Counted from the first letter of the stretch, positions 51,735 through 61,230 are shown. The stretch is 64,000 nt of DNA from CAVVJA01 sp963779485 (GCA_963779485.1 CAVZYJ010000013.1:62001-126000), one strand, 5' to 3'. The notes: generated from the sequence alone by a model not told the origin. Translations and numbers: made by a program.

Positions 51735-53117
51735 TTGAATGAGGATCTAGCGCGGATTCAGTTCGCGTTCACCTCGATCAATCATTTCTTCTTCGTCCCG
51801 ATCACGATCGGGCTCGCCTTCCTGACGGCGCTGCTGCAGACGACGTGGTACCGCAGCAAGCGCGATGAGTACCTGCGGCTGACCAGGTTCTTCGGCACGT
51901 TGCTAGTGATCAACGTCGCGATCGGCGTGGTGACCGGCCTCGTGCAGGAATTCGAGTTCGGGATGAACTGGGGGGCGTATTCGCGGCTGGTCGGCAACGT
52001 GTTCGGCGCCCCGCTGGCGATGGAGGGGCTGGGGGCGTTTTTCCTCGAGTCGGTTTTCTTGGGGCTGTGGCTGTTCGGCTGGGACAAGTTGTCGCGACGG
52101 GTGCACCTGGCGACGATCTGGGCAGTTGCGTTCGGCAGCGCGTTCTCGGCGCTGTTCATCATGGCGGCTAACTCCTGGATGCAGCACCCGGTCGGCTACA
52201 CCATGGTCAACGGTAAACCGCAGCTGAACGACATCTGGGCCCTGTTCACCAACCCGGTGTTCATCTGGGGATATGCCAAGGTGCTGTTCGCGTCGCTGAC
52301 AACTGGTGCGATTGTCATGCTGGCGGTCTCGGCCTGGCAGCTGCGCCACGGCGGGGACCGCGACGTGTTCACCCGAGCGGCGCGGCTTGGGATCTTCGTC
52401 TTGGTGCCGGCGATCCTGTTCGCCATGCTGGTGGGCGACGAGCTCGGGGTGATCGAGGCTAAGTACCAGCCGATGAAGATCGCCGCCGCGGAGGCGCAGT
52501 GGACCACCTGCCAGCCGTGCTCGTTCTCGGTGTTCCAGATCGGCGGGGGTAACAACGACCAGACCCCAACCAAGATCATCGCGATCCCGCATCTGCTGTC
52601 GTTGCTGGCCACCAACACGTGGAACGGCCAGGTAGTCGGGTTAGACCCGCTACAGGCCCAGTACAGCCAGCAGTACGGGCCCGGGAACTACGTGCCGAAC
52701 GTGTTCATCCAGTACTGGTCGATGCGGGTGATGGCATACCTGCCGGTCCTGGTCCTGCTGATGGGGCTGTGGGGGCTGTGGCTGATCCGGCGGAAGAAAC
52801 TGGAAACATCCCGAGTATTTCTGTGGGTGGCGGTGTGGGCCGCGGTGCTGCCGTTCTTGATGAACACGGCCGGGTGGTTGCTGACTGAGAGCGGCCGGCA
52901 GCCGTGGATCGTGCAGGGCATCATGTTGACGAAAGACGGGATCTCGCCGAACGTCAGCACCACGTGGCTGTGGATCAGCCTGGTGGGATTCATCTTGCTG
53001 TACGGCGTGCTGGGCACCGTGGACCTGATCTTGATGCTGCGGTACTCGCGCAAAGAACTCCCGCCTCCGCGCACTGAGGCTGAGGTAGACACCCCAATAC
53101 CGGCCGTCCAGTACTGA
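51735..53117 (+). CDS. cydA: Cytochrome bd quinol oxidase subunit I
   Basis: 460 residues, start TTG. Multi-pass membrane protein binding haems b558, b595 and d. ARIQFAFTSINHFFFVPITI carries the haem-ligand His; GWLLTESGRQPWIVQGIMLT is the GRQPW signature of CydA; the Q-loop is short, as usual in actinobacteria. It oxidises menaquinol and reduces O2 with high affinity and generates gradient by transmembrane charge separation. The spacing to cydB is 8 bp. Confidence 0.96.
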   Translation: MNEDLARIQFAFTSINHFFFVPITIGLAFLTALLQTTWYRSKRDEYLRLTRFFGTLLVINVAIGVVTGLVQEFEFGMNWGAYSRLVGNVFGAPLAMEGLGAFFLESVFLGLWLFGWDKLSRRVHLATIWAVAFGSAFSALFIMAANSWMQHPVGYTMVNGKPQLNDIWALFTNPVFIWGYAKVLFASLTTGAIVMLAVSAWQLRHGGDRDVFTRAARLGIFVLVPAILFAMLVGDELGVIEAKYQPMKIAAAEAQWTTCQPCSFSVFQIGGGNNDQTPTKIIAIPHLLSLLATNTWNGQVVGLDPLQAQYSQQYGPGNYVPNVFIQYWSMRVMAYLPVLVLLMGLWGLWLIRRKKLETSRVFLWVAVWAAVLPFLMNTAGWLLTESGRQPWIVQGIMLTKDGISPNVSTTWLWISLVGFILLYGVLGTVDLILMLRYSRKELPPPRTEAEVDTPIPAVQY

Positions 53118-53125
53118 GGTCTGCG

Positions 53126-54193
53126 ATGAATCTCGTCCCGTTCTGGTTCATGGTGATCGCGATCTTGTGGATCAATTTTTTCATCCTCGAGGGATTCGAC
53201 TTCGGCGTCGGCATGCTGCACCAGGCGGTCGGCACTGACGAGCCCAGCCGCCGGGCGGTGATCAACACGATCGGGCCGCTGTGGGACGGCAACGAGGTCT
53301 GGCTGATCGTGGCCGGGGCCGCCATGTTCGCGGCGTTTCCCGGCTGGTACGCCACGATGTTTTCCGGCATGTACCTGGCGATGGTGCTGCTGCTCTCCGC
53401 GCTGATCGTCCGCGGCGTGGCGTTCGAATTCCGCGGCAAGCGAGATACGCTTCGCTGGCGGCGCACCTGGGACGTCCTGCTCACCGTCGGCAGCTTGCTG
53501 GCCCCGCTGCTGATCGGCGTGGCCCTCGGCGGCCTCCTCCATGGATTACCGATCAATTCCAGCCAGGATTACACCGGCTCCTTCTGGGACCTGCTGCAGC
53601 CCTACGCCCTGTTCACCGGGATCACCCTGGTCTTGATCTGCCTACTGCACGGTGCGACGTTCCTGTGTCTGAAGACCACCGGCGAACTGTACGAACGGTC
53701 CAGGGCTCTGGCGCGCCGGGTGGCGCCGTTCACCGGCGCGGCGGTCATCGCCTTCATCATCTGGACGCACGTGACCGCCAGCGACACCTTCCTCCTCAAC
53801 GTGATAGAGCTGCTGGCGGTACTCGCCGTCATTGCGGCCGTGTGGCTGGTCTACGAACACCGTGATGGCTTCGCCTTCGTCGCCACCACGATTACGATCG
53901 CGGCGTCCATCGGGGCGATCTTCGTAGACCTATACCCGAACGTGATGGTCTCCAGCACCAACTCCGCCTACAACCTCACCGTGCACAACACGGCGTCCGG
54001 GGCGTACTCACTCAAGGCGATGACCGTAGTCGTGATCATCTTCCTGCCGCTGGTACTCGTCTACCAGGCCTGGACCTACTGGGTGTTCCGCAAGCGGGTC
54101 ATTGTCAGCGACTTCCGGCCGCCCGCAGCCACCGGAGGCGCACCGGAGCCGGTCCCTCAGCCCGGGACTCCTCCGGTGCGCCCGGGAAGTTGA
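53126..54193 (+). CDS. cydB: Cytochrome bd quinol oxidase subunit II
   Basis: 355 residues, eight or nine membrane helices. FFILEGFDFGVGMLHQAVGT and IGPLWDGNEVWLIVAGAAMF are the CydB signatures; the C-terminus is Pro/Gly-rich. It completes the bd oxidase with CydA. The cydDC exporter genes that often follow are not here. Confidence 0.95.
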   Translation: MNLVPFWFMVIAILWINFFILEGFDFGVGMLHQAVGTDEPSRRAVINTIGPLWDGNEVWLIVAGAAMFAAFPGWYATMFSGMYLAMVLLLSALIVRGVAFEFRGKRDTLRWRRTWDVLLTVGSLLAPLLIGVALGGLLHGLPINSSQDYTGSFWDLLQPYALFTGITLVLICLLHGATFLCLKTTGELYERSRALARRVAPFTGAAVIAFIIWTHVTASDTFLLNVIELLAVLAVIAAVWLVYEHRDGFAFVATTITIAASIGAIFVDLYPNVMVSSTNSAYNLTVHNTASGAYSLKAMTVVVIIFLPLVLVYQAWTYWVFRKRVIVSDFRPPAATGGAPEPVPQPGTPPVRPGS

Positions 54194-54491
54194 CCGAAGC
54201 TAAAGAGGCCCCGGGAAGAGCCGGGAAGAAGAAGCCCTGCCGCCATCGTGAGGTACCAGTTGCGGGCGCAGCAGCAGCGCCTTCACGGTCACTCACGGGG
54301 AGTCCTTCATGTCCTCGACGTGAGCCGCAGCGCGTCAGCCGATAATCCGGAGGCTTGCTAGCTGGTCATCCGGGTCCGATCCGCTCTTGTTTGTCCCGCC
54401 AGGTCAGGGTCGTGAATCGAGCGTGTGCGTTGATCTCCACTGGGTACTTGCGGATCCTTCAGGTACCCGCGGGTGGCGGCACGTCTCCTTT
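54194..54491. other. Convergent intergenic stretch after cydB
   Basis: 298 bp between the ends of cydB and the GMC oxidoreductase gene. No copy of the 49-bp hairpin found at other convergent sites was seen, nor any other strong structure. Confidence 0.4.
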
Positions 54492-56048
54492 TCAGCCGAG
54501 CCGTTGGAGCAGGTGGTCGCCGACTCGGACGGCGTTGGCCATCGCGGTGAGGGCCGGGTTGACCGCACTGATGCTCGGGAAGAAGCTGGTGTCGACGACG
54601 TAGAGGTTGTCGAGTTCGTGGGCCCGGCAGTCGGCATTGAGCACCGATGTGGCCGGGTCCGAGCCGAACCGGACGGTCCCGGCCTGGTGCGCGCAGCCGG
54701 CGATCGGGATGTCGGTTTTCATGTACGCGAACCGGTGAGCCAGGTGGCCGGGGTGCATGCCGAGCGAGCCCAGCATCGAATGGAGCTGGTGGTACAGCCG
54801 CTTGGCGGCCGTGGGGTTGCTCGGCGTGTACGCCAGGTGGACCCCGCCGTCCGGACCGAGGGTGACCCGGTTGTCCGGCTGCGGCAGGTCCTCGGTGGAC
54901 AGCCAGAAGTCCACCGCATGCTCCGCAACGTCGCGCAGCGCCCAGTTCGGCGCGAACTTGGTCTCGATGGGCTTCTCGCCGCGGAACATCGCCGCCTGCG
55001 ACTTGCCGATCATCTGGATGTTGCCCATCGGGTAGTCGAAATCCGGCCCGCGGAAATAGAAGTCATTCACGCCGAGGGTCTTCTGGAAGACAGTCGGGTT
55101 CGGTTCCTTTGACAGGGCGAGCACGGCCTGGCTGTCGTGGAACATGAAATTGCGGCCGACCTGATCGGAGCCGTTGGCCAGCCCGTTCGGGTGCTTATCG
55201 TTGGCGGAGGCCAGCAGCAGCTTGGCGGAGTTGGCCGCGCCGCAGGAGACGACCACGATGTCGCCCTCGTACCGCTCGGTTTCCCCGTCGCGCTCGACCA
55301 CCACCTGGGTGACCGCAGTGCCGGCTGGGTTGGTTTCCAGCTTCACCGCCCGCGCGTTCCGCAGCAGCGTGACGTTGGCATGCTCGAGGGCAGGGCGGAC
55401 GCCGAGCACCTCGGCGTCGGACTTGGCGTGCAGCGGGCACGGGAAGCCGTCGCAGTCCGCGCAGCGCACGCAGACGCTGTACGGCGTGTTCGCCTCGTTG
55501 AGCCGGATGCCGCACGGCGCGTGGAACGGGTGATAGCCGGCTGCGGCCAGGTCATCGGACAGCTGCTGGATCCTGGGCTCGTGGGAGACTGCGGGATAGG
55601 GATAGGGCGCGCTGGCGGGCGGGTCCGTCGGATCTTCACCCCGCGCACCGTGCACCTGGTACATCGTCTCGGCCGCGGTGTAGTGCGGCTCCATGTCCTG
55701 GTAGGAGATGGGCCAGGCCGGCGACAGGCCGTCATGATGGTGTACTTCGCCGAAGTCCTCGACCCGCATCCGGTACAGCGCGGCTCCGTACAGCTTGGTG
55801 GCGCCGCCGACGAAGTAATGCACCTGCGGCTGGAAGAACGACTTGCCCTTCACGTCGTACCAGCTGTCCGGCGAGATGTAGCGGCCGTCGACGAACACGT
55901 CCACGGTTGACCAGTTCGCCGGCTCGCGGGGCAGCCAGTCGCCGCGCTCAAGCAGCAGGATGCTCTTGCCTGAGGGGGCGAGGTGACGGGCCAGTGTGCC
56001 GCCGCCTGCCCCGGTTCCGATCACGATAACGTCGTAATGTCCGTCCAT
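54492..56048 (-). CDS. GMC-type FAD oxidoreductase with a four-Cys motif
   Basis: 518 residues. FAD motif YDVIVIGTGAGGGTLARHLA at about 5-24, VHYFVGGATKLYGAALYRM, and the GMC active-site region at the C-terminus with the histidine in PIAGCAHQAGTVRFG and NPALTAMANAVRVGDHLL. A cluster CVRCADCDGFPC (C-x2-C-x2-C-x4-C) around residue 200 could bind an Fe-S cluster. The start at 56048 has AAGGAG about 6 nt upstream. The neighbouring glucose-6-phosphate dehydrogenase homologue suggests sugar oxidation, but its substrate is unknown. Confidence 0.87.
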   Translation of the reverse strand: MDGHYDVIVIGTGAGGGTLARHLAPSGKSILLLERGDWLPREPANWSTVDVFVDGRYISPDSWYDVKGKSFFQPQVHYFVGGATKLYGAALYRMRVEDFGEVHHHDGLSPAWPISYQDMEPHYTAAETMYQVHGARGEDPTDPPASAPYPYPAVSHEPRIQQLSDDLAAAGYHPFHAPCGIRLNEANTPYSVCVRCADCDGFPCPLHAKSDAEVLGVRPALEHANVTLLRNARAVKLETNPAGTAVTQVVVERDGETERYEGDIVVVSCGAANSAKLLLASANDKHPNGLANGSDQVGRNFMFHDSQAVLALSKEPNPTVFQKTLGVNDFYFRGPDFDYPMGNIQMIGKSQAAMFRGEKPIETKFAPNWALRDVAEHAVDFWLSTEDLPQPDNRVTLGPDGGVHLAYTPSNPTAAKRLYHQLHSMLGSLGMHPGHLAHRFAYMKTDIPIAGCAHQAGTVRFGSDPATSVLNADCRAHELDNLYVVDTSFFPSISAVNPALTAMANAVRVGDHLLQRLG

Positions 56049-56198
56049 GCTGTGCTCCTTCCGAGGCTCGGGGCGCTGTGCAGGCCCCTGGCGGCGAACA
56101 GTCCGGCGAATCGCCACCGATGATCACCACGCGGCGCTGGCCACCTTGGCCGTTCATGGCGCGTCCCTGATCCGGTCGTCTTTGATTGCCGTGTCCGG

Positions 56199-57572
56199 TC
56201 AGCCGGCTGGGTCGTGCCAGGCGTCCCGGTCGGGCAGCAGCCGATCGGCTTCGGTTGGACCCCAGCTGCCCCGGGCGTATGGGTGCACGGGCGTGACGTC
56301 GCCAAGCACCGGGTCGACGACCCGCCAGGCCGCCTCGACGGTGTCCTGGCGGGCGAACAGCCACCGGTCCCCGTCCAGCGCCGCGCCGATGAGCCGGTCG
56401 TAGGGACGCATGTCCGAGCCGGACTGCCCGGCGAACGTCAACTCCTCCGGCTGCGGCTCCATTCCGCCGCCCGGCTTCTTGCCCGCCAGCGTGAGGCTGA
56501 CCGCGGTTTCTGGCCAGATCCGGAATCGCAGCGAGTCACGGACGGCGAACGGGCCGATGCCGAACACGTCATGCGGAGGTCGCTTGAAGCGGATGTCCAC
56601 CTCGGTGGCGGTGACAGGCATGCACTTGCCGGCCCGGATCAAGATCGGCACGCCTTCCCAGCGCCAGTTGTCGGCGGCGAGCCGGACCGCGACGAACGTC
56701 TCCGTAGTCGATTTCGGGTCGACCCCCTCGACCTCGTGATAGCCCTCGTACTGACCGCGCACCGTGTTCTCGGGGACCAGGGGCCGCAGCGCGGCTACCA
56801 CCCGTGCCTTGGCATCCCGCCAGTCGGCCAGGCCCGGTCTGGCCGGCGGGTCGGCCAGCACGGTGGCCAGCACCTGGAGCATGTGGTTCTGGACGACATC
56901 GTTGATGGCCCCGGTCCGGTCGTAGAACCGGCCGCGATCGGCAACGTCGAAGGCCTCGGCCATGGTGATCTGGATGCTCTCCACGTACGTCCGGTTGAGC
57001 AGCGGCTCGATCACCGAGTTGGCGAGCCGGACGAACAGCACGTTCTCCACAGGATCAAAAGCCAGCCAGTCGTCGACCCGGAAGATGGCATCTTCGGCGA
57101 AGTACTGGTGCATCGTGTCGTTGAGCTTCTGCGAACTGGCCAGGTCGGCACCGAACGGCTTCTCCACCATCACCCGCGCGTCCTTCGCCCGGCCGGCCGT
57201 GGCGATTCCTTGGGCGATGCGCCCGAACAGCGGGGGCGGCACCTCCAGGTAGAACAGGACCTGGCTCCCGGCGCCGATGGCTTCCGACATCGCCTTATAG
57301 GTGGCATCGTCGCCGAGGTCTCCGTCCACGTACCGCAGCAGCCCCAGCATCTTCTGCGCCGCCGCGCTGTTCGGGTCCATGTGGTTGAGCCGCAACGAGG
57401 CGGTGGCGTAGTCGCGGAACTGCTCCAGCCCCCACCCGCTCTTGGCCACCCCGACCACCGGCACGTCGAGCACGCCGCGCTCGACGAGCCCGACCAGCGC
57501 CGGGAAGGTTTCGATCTTAGCCAGGTCTCCGGTGGCACCGAAGATCACCAGCGCGTCAACCTTGTCAGACAT
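56199..57572 (-). CDS. Glucose-6-phosphate dehydrogenase homologue with altered substrate motif
   Basis: 457 residues covering both G6PD domains: the NAD(P)-binding ALVIFGATGDLAKIETFPAL, MVEKPFGADLASSQKLN, and YDRTGAINDVVQNHMLQVLA with the catalytic-dyad His. The normal RIDHYLGKE signature is RVDDWLAFD here: the dyad Asp remains but the phosphate-contacting His and Lys are replaced by Asp and Phe. It may use a non-phosphorylated or different sugar. It lies 150 bp upstream of, and in line with, the GMC oxidoreductase gene. Usual partners opcA and tal are not adjacent. Confidence 0.85.
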   Translation of the reverse strand: MSDKVDALVIFGATGDLAKIETFPALVGLVERGVLDVPVVGVAKSGWGLEQFRDYATASLRLNHMDPNSAAAQKMLGLLRYVDGDLGDDATYKAMSEAIGAGSQVLFYLEVPPPLFGRIAQGIATAGRAKDARVMVEKPFGADLASSQKLNDTMHQYFAEDAIFRVDDWLAFDPVENVLFVRLANSVIEPLLNRTYVESIQITMAEAFDVADRGRFYDRTGAINDVVQNHMLQVLATVLADPPARPGLADWRDAKARVVAALRPLVPENTVRGQYEGYHEVEGVDPKSTTETFVAVRLAADNWRWEGVPILIRAGKCMPVTATEVDIRFKRPPHDVFGIGPFAVRDSLRFRIWPETAVSLTLAGKKPGGGMEPQPEELTFAGQSGSDMRPYDRLIGAALDGDRWLFARQDTVEAAWRVVDPVLGDVTPVHPYARGSWGPTEADRLLPDRDAWHDPAG

Positions 57573-57990
57573 GTCATTCCTCCTGGCCGATTCCTACCAT
57601 CAGATCGCGCCCGGGCCGAGTCAGCATCCCCCGATTTGGGTGATCCGGTTCAGCTTTCCGGGCCGGCCGAGGGAGCGGCGGCCCAGGGTGTCGGCTCCGA
57701 CTCGGGCGGGCTCCGGGATGGAGCGGGCGGCCGGAATTCATGCTGGCGGACGCGGCACCGGAACACGTTCGCCTCAGTACGGGCCGCTGAACGCACCTTC
57801 CGAGGTGGGGACGACCCTCGCGCCGTTTTCGCCGCCTTCGCCGTGCTGTATGGCTTTGCGAGACGATGAACGGGAACTGGTCCCAGCTTGACATGACCGG
57901 GCGCGCCGGTCACCCGGGCCTCGTTCGCGCAGATCAATGCGCTGGCAGAGAAGATCGAAACAGCCATGTGGCCCGGGATCTCGATCACCC
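57573..57990. other. Intergenic stretch between G6PD homologue and ClC channel
   Basis: 418 bp. A plus-strand frame near 57905-58010 reads PVTRASFAQINALAEKIETA and looks protein-like, but it is short and has no start; it may be the 3' remnant of a gene convergent with the ClC gene. Nothing else is supported. Confidence 0.35.
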
Positions 57991-59280
57991 TCAAGCCGGG
58001 GCTGCTGGTTTCGCCGCAGCTTTGCGGGCCTGCCTGCGGGTGGCGAGGAGGTACTTGACGGCCTCCATGGTGAGGAAGGCGGTGACGACGGCGATCAGGA
58101 TGGGGGCGGTCTGCAGCGCCCCGACCTGGGTCAAGAACGCGGCCATCAGCACCATGGAGAACGGCGCGGGCGCGAGCGCCCCGGGGACGGCGGCGAGCAG
58201 GCAGGTGAACGCCAGTCCCAGCGGCACACCGGGGATGACCTGGTGGACAAAGACCCCGGCGGTTCCGCCGATGAACAGCGAGGGGAAGATCGGCCCGCCG
58301 ACGAAGCCGCTGGCCTGGCTGACGGCGAAGGTGACGATCTTGGCGATCACGATGGCGGCGAGCAGGCCCACGCCGAGGGCCCCCGCGTCGTCGAGTACGG
58401 TCGTGAGCTGATCGCTGCCGGAGAACATCGTCAGCGGCAATGCCACGCCGACGATCCCGAATACCACGCCGCCCAGCGTTGATTTCGCGATGGCCGGGGC
58501 CTTGAGCCGGCCGAACAGCCGCGCTGCTGCCATCATGAACCCAGCCAGCAGCGTCACCAGCAGCGCCGCGAACAGGCCCAGGGGAACCCCGGCGAGCAGC
58601 TGCCAGTCCTCGAACTTGTAGGACGGTACCTGGTAGTCGTCCAGGAACACGGCACCGGCGATCGCGAAGTAGATGCCGAACGAGACGCTCGATGCCACGA
58701 TCTCCGCGGCCAGAGCCTTGGTGAACCGTTGCCCGCCCGGACGGGCGGCCTCCAGGATCAGCAGTACCACGATCACCGTGCTGGAGAACAACCCGCCGTA
58801 GGCGCCGGCGAAGCCGGCCAAGGTGTTCACCTGCGAGTCCTCTTTGCTCAGCGCCCTTCGCTGAGCCAGCCAGCTGCCCGCCCCGCCGCCCATGGCGCCC
58901 AGCGCCTTTTCCGGGCCGAGGCTGGCGCCACCGATCAGCGACACCGTCGACACGGCCACGATCCCCGGTACCAGTCCCGGGTCGACGTGCTCGTCCTGCA
59001 GGTCGGCGAACAGGCCAGGAACCTCCTGCGGCAGGCGGGTCAAACGGCGCAGCAGCCCAACCACGGCACCGGCCGCCGCGGCGACCGCCACCCACCACCA
59101 ATGCCCGCCGAACCAGCCCGAATCGGAATCGTCGTACCACTTACCCCCGGACTTGATCACTCCGATGAACACCAGGCCGGCGACCGCGCCGAAGACCCCC
59201 AGAGCCACCGCGTAACCCATCAGGACCCAAAAGTCCCGCTTCTGGGTGACCGGCGGTGCCGCCGTCGGACCAGATGACAT
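57991..59280 (-). CDS. ClC-type chloride channel/transporter
   Basis: 429 residues from MSSGPTAAPP, with about ten membrane helices. Filter-like motifs are STVSLIGGASLGPEKALGAM (first and second, with the gating-position Glu) and GFVGGPIFPSLFIGGTAGVF (third, GxFxP). The second motif reads GPEKA instead of the common GREGP/GPEGP. It moves Cl- or related anions, as a channel or an H+/Cl- antiporter. The frame runs back to 59340, but the 59280 ATG fits the family. Confidence 0.85.
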   Translation of the reverse strand: MSSGPTAAPPVTQKRDFWVLMGYAVALGVFGAVAGLVFIGVIKSGGKWYDDSDSGWFGGHWWWVAVAAAAGAVVGLLRRLTRLPQEVPGLFADLQDEHVDPGLVPGIVAVSTVSLIGGASLGPEKALGAMGGGAGSWLAQRRALSKEDSQVNTLAGFAGAYGGLFSSTVIVVLLILEAARPGGQRFTKALAAEIVASSVSFGIYFAIAGAVFLDDYQVPSYKFEDWQLLAGVPLGLFAALLVTLLAGFMMAAARLFGRLKAPAIAKSTLGGVVFGIVGVALPLTMFSGSDQLTTVLDDAGALGVGLLAAIVIAKIVTFAVSQASGFVGGPIFPSLFIGGTAGVFVHQVIPGVPLGLAFTCLLAAVPGALAPAPFSMVLMAAFLTQVGALQTAPILIAVVTAFLTMEAVKYLLATRRQARKAAAKPAAPA

Positions 59281-60090
59281 GCTCACGACGCGGACCCCAG
59301 CGGAACTGAACTCCCACACCGCCACGGCCGCCAGCAACACAACGGACCATCTCGGTCAACTACATAGGCACTTCGAAGAGCCCCGGCCGCGCGGATCGCC
59401 TCCACCCCCGTCAGGTTTCCAGATGAGCGCACCATCGGCCACCGTCTTCGACCACGACGCAGCACAAGGCCAGGCCCAGGACCAGCAGAAGGCCCTGCAC
59501 CGGATGCGGCGGTGCAACGTCCGGTGATCGAGGACTTCGAGGACGTACGGCTGCCCATCGATGTGGCCGAATTCCATACCGACGCCGGACTGAATGCCTG
59601 AGCGACTCGACTTTCTTGTCGACGGCAAGGTGATTCGTGCGGCCCCGGCCCGCCCGATGTCCCATGCAGATGATGATTGCGGTTTCGACTTCCCGGATGG
59701 CTCGACGGGTGACGACTCCGATGCGGAGCCCGAGCTGATCATCGACAACCGGCGCGGGCACAAGTGATGACCCACCTCCGAATGCGTGCTTGCACTGTCA
59801 GGGCGCCGCCAGCCAGGCGGACGGCATCAAACGCCTGCGGCAGATGTCGGAGGACCACGTTGACGAAGACCCGCTGAGTCGGTAGTACGAAGCTCATCGC
59901 GTTCTCCGGCAATGTCGATGGCAATCACGGATGCCTGTCCTGCAGTTGCCGCGTCGGCTAGGAGGCGGCAACTGCAGGGCCGCTGTGGAACGACGTCACC
60001 GGTCCGCTGCTGCGCTCATTTCATCCGGCCCGGTGGCCGGTCAGGGCCATCATCGGTTAGGAAGGAAGGCCCAGGCATGAGGTTCGCCAG
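59281..60090. other. Mostly gene-free stretch
   Basis: Apart from the short frame at 59594-59767 nothing is supported. A plus-strand frame ending at 59601 (PVIEDFEDVRLPIDVAEFHT) looks like the end of a small protein but lacks a clear start. A 13-nt direct-complement pair cctgcagttgccg/cggcaactgcagg lies at 59938-59976 and could form a hairpin. Confidence 0.45.
59594..59767 (+). CDS. Small acidic ORF (57 aa), hypothetical
   Basis: MPERLDFLVDGKVIRAAPAR, then an Asp-rich middle (MSHADDDCGFDFPDGSTGDD) and ELIIDNRRGHK. It starts by overlapping the stop of the preceding short frame (atgcctga), which would allow coupled translation. Codon use is normal for the genome. No family recognised. Confidence 0.35.
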   Translation: MPERLDFLVDGKVIRAAPARPMSHADDDCGFDFPDGSTGDDSDAEPELIIDNRRGHK

Positions 60091-60192
60091 CGAGTGGCCG
60101 GCGGCTTGAGGGGCGCAGACACCAGGTCATCGTGTGTTTACGGGGCTGGTTTGGTCCTCGACGTTGTGACGTGCCGACGCTACGTCTCGCAC

Positions 60193-60450
60193 GTGGGTTG
60201 GATCGATGCCGAGCTCGTGTTGGTAGCGCTTGCCGCGATGTTGTCACCGACGACGTTGGGGTTTCGGTGCTCGCGCTCGTGTTGGGGGACCGGCCCCGAC
60301 GTACCGGCCCGTGGTGCTACCTGGGTGCGCTTACCGCGAGGTTGGCGGTTGGGGTCATCGCCGCATTGGTGATCGGCGATGTTGCCGCATCCGACACTCC
60401 ATCGCAGCCCAAGACGTGGGTCGCGATCTTGGACATCGTGGCGGTTCTAC
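60193..60450 (+). pseudogene. GAP-family (Sap) membrane protein, frameshifted 5' fragment
   Basis: GTG 60193 begins MGWIDAELVLVALAAMLSPTTLGF; the homology then moves frame near 60262 to VSVLALVLGDRPRRTGPWCY, LGALTARLAVGVIAALVIGD and VAASDTPSQPKTWVAILDIV. This is the first half of GAP family membrane proteins (linked in mycobacteria to glycolipid export). It stops at about 60450, where sulfatase sequence begins. Confidence 0.7.
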
Positions 60451-60453
60451 TCG

Positions 60454-61230
60454 ATGCTCGGCTCCCGCGGCATTTGGCCCGACGGCTGGAAAGCCGTCAC
60501 GACCCACCCCACGATCAGCGGCTGGAGCCATTTCAACGACGACACCTGGGAGCTGTACCACATCGACACTGACCGGGCCGAGCTGCACGACCTGGCTGCC
60601 GAACATCCGGAGAAGGTCCGCGAGCTGGTCAACCTGTGGTTCGCCGAGGCTGGCGCCAACGACGCGTTCCCGCTCGATGATCGGTCGCCGGTGGAGATCA
60701 TCCTGACGCCGAGGCCTCAGCTGGCCTCGGCTCGCGACCGCTATGTCTATTACCCCGACACCGCCGAGGTTCCCGAGCAACAGGCGGTCAACATCCGCAA
60801 CCGGTCCTTCACCATCGGCGCGCTGGTCGACATCCCAGCCACCGGCGCGCAGGGCGTGCTGTTCGCGCAAGGTGCCCGCTTCGGCGGACACGCCCTTTAT
60901 ATAAAGGACAACCGGCTGCACTACGTCAACAACTTCGTCGGCGTGATGGAGCAGAAGGTCGACGGGAACGTGGACATCCCGGTCGGCGAGAACCTGATCT
61001 TGTCTGTCTCGTACGCCAAGGACGGCGAAGACCCGCCAAACGTCTCCACCGGGATCGTGTCCCTCTACCACGGTGACCAGAAGGTCGGCGAAGGCCGGAT
61101 CAAAACACAGCCCGGGATGTTCTCGATCGCGGGCGAAGGCCTATGCGTCGGCCGGGACAGCGGCGAGCCGGTCACCGGTGACTACCCGGGTCCTCACCCG
61201 CACACGTTCACCGGCGGCACCATCAACAAG
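60454..61230 (+). pseudogene. Arylsulfatase, C-terminal fragment
   Basis: About 260 residues of the end of a type I sulfatase: GIWPDGWKAVTTHPTISGWS, DDTWELYHIDTDRAELHDLA, EHPEKVRELVNLWFAEAGAN and the beta-rich tail domain (NRSFTIGALVDIPATGAQGV, RLHYVNNFVGVMEQKV). The catalytic N-terminal half with the formylglycine CxPxR site is missing. The homology ends at FTGGTIN (61230), but the frame runs on to 61503 over the opposite-strand DUF4239 remnant. Both ends are recombination junctions. Confidence 0.8.

Noticed and set aside
56214..57869. 551-residue plus-strand frame opposite the G6PD homologue
   Set aside because: Shadow frame; the minus strand encodes the full G6PD fold.
57650..59140. 496-residue minus-strand frame overlapping the ClC gene in another frame
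   Set aside because: Arg/Gly-rich run without motifs; the ClC frame has helices and filter motifs.
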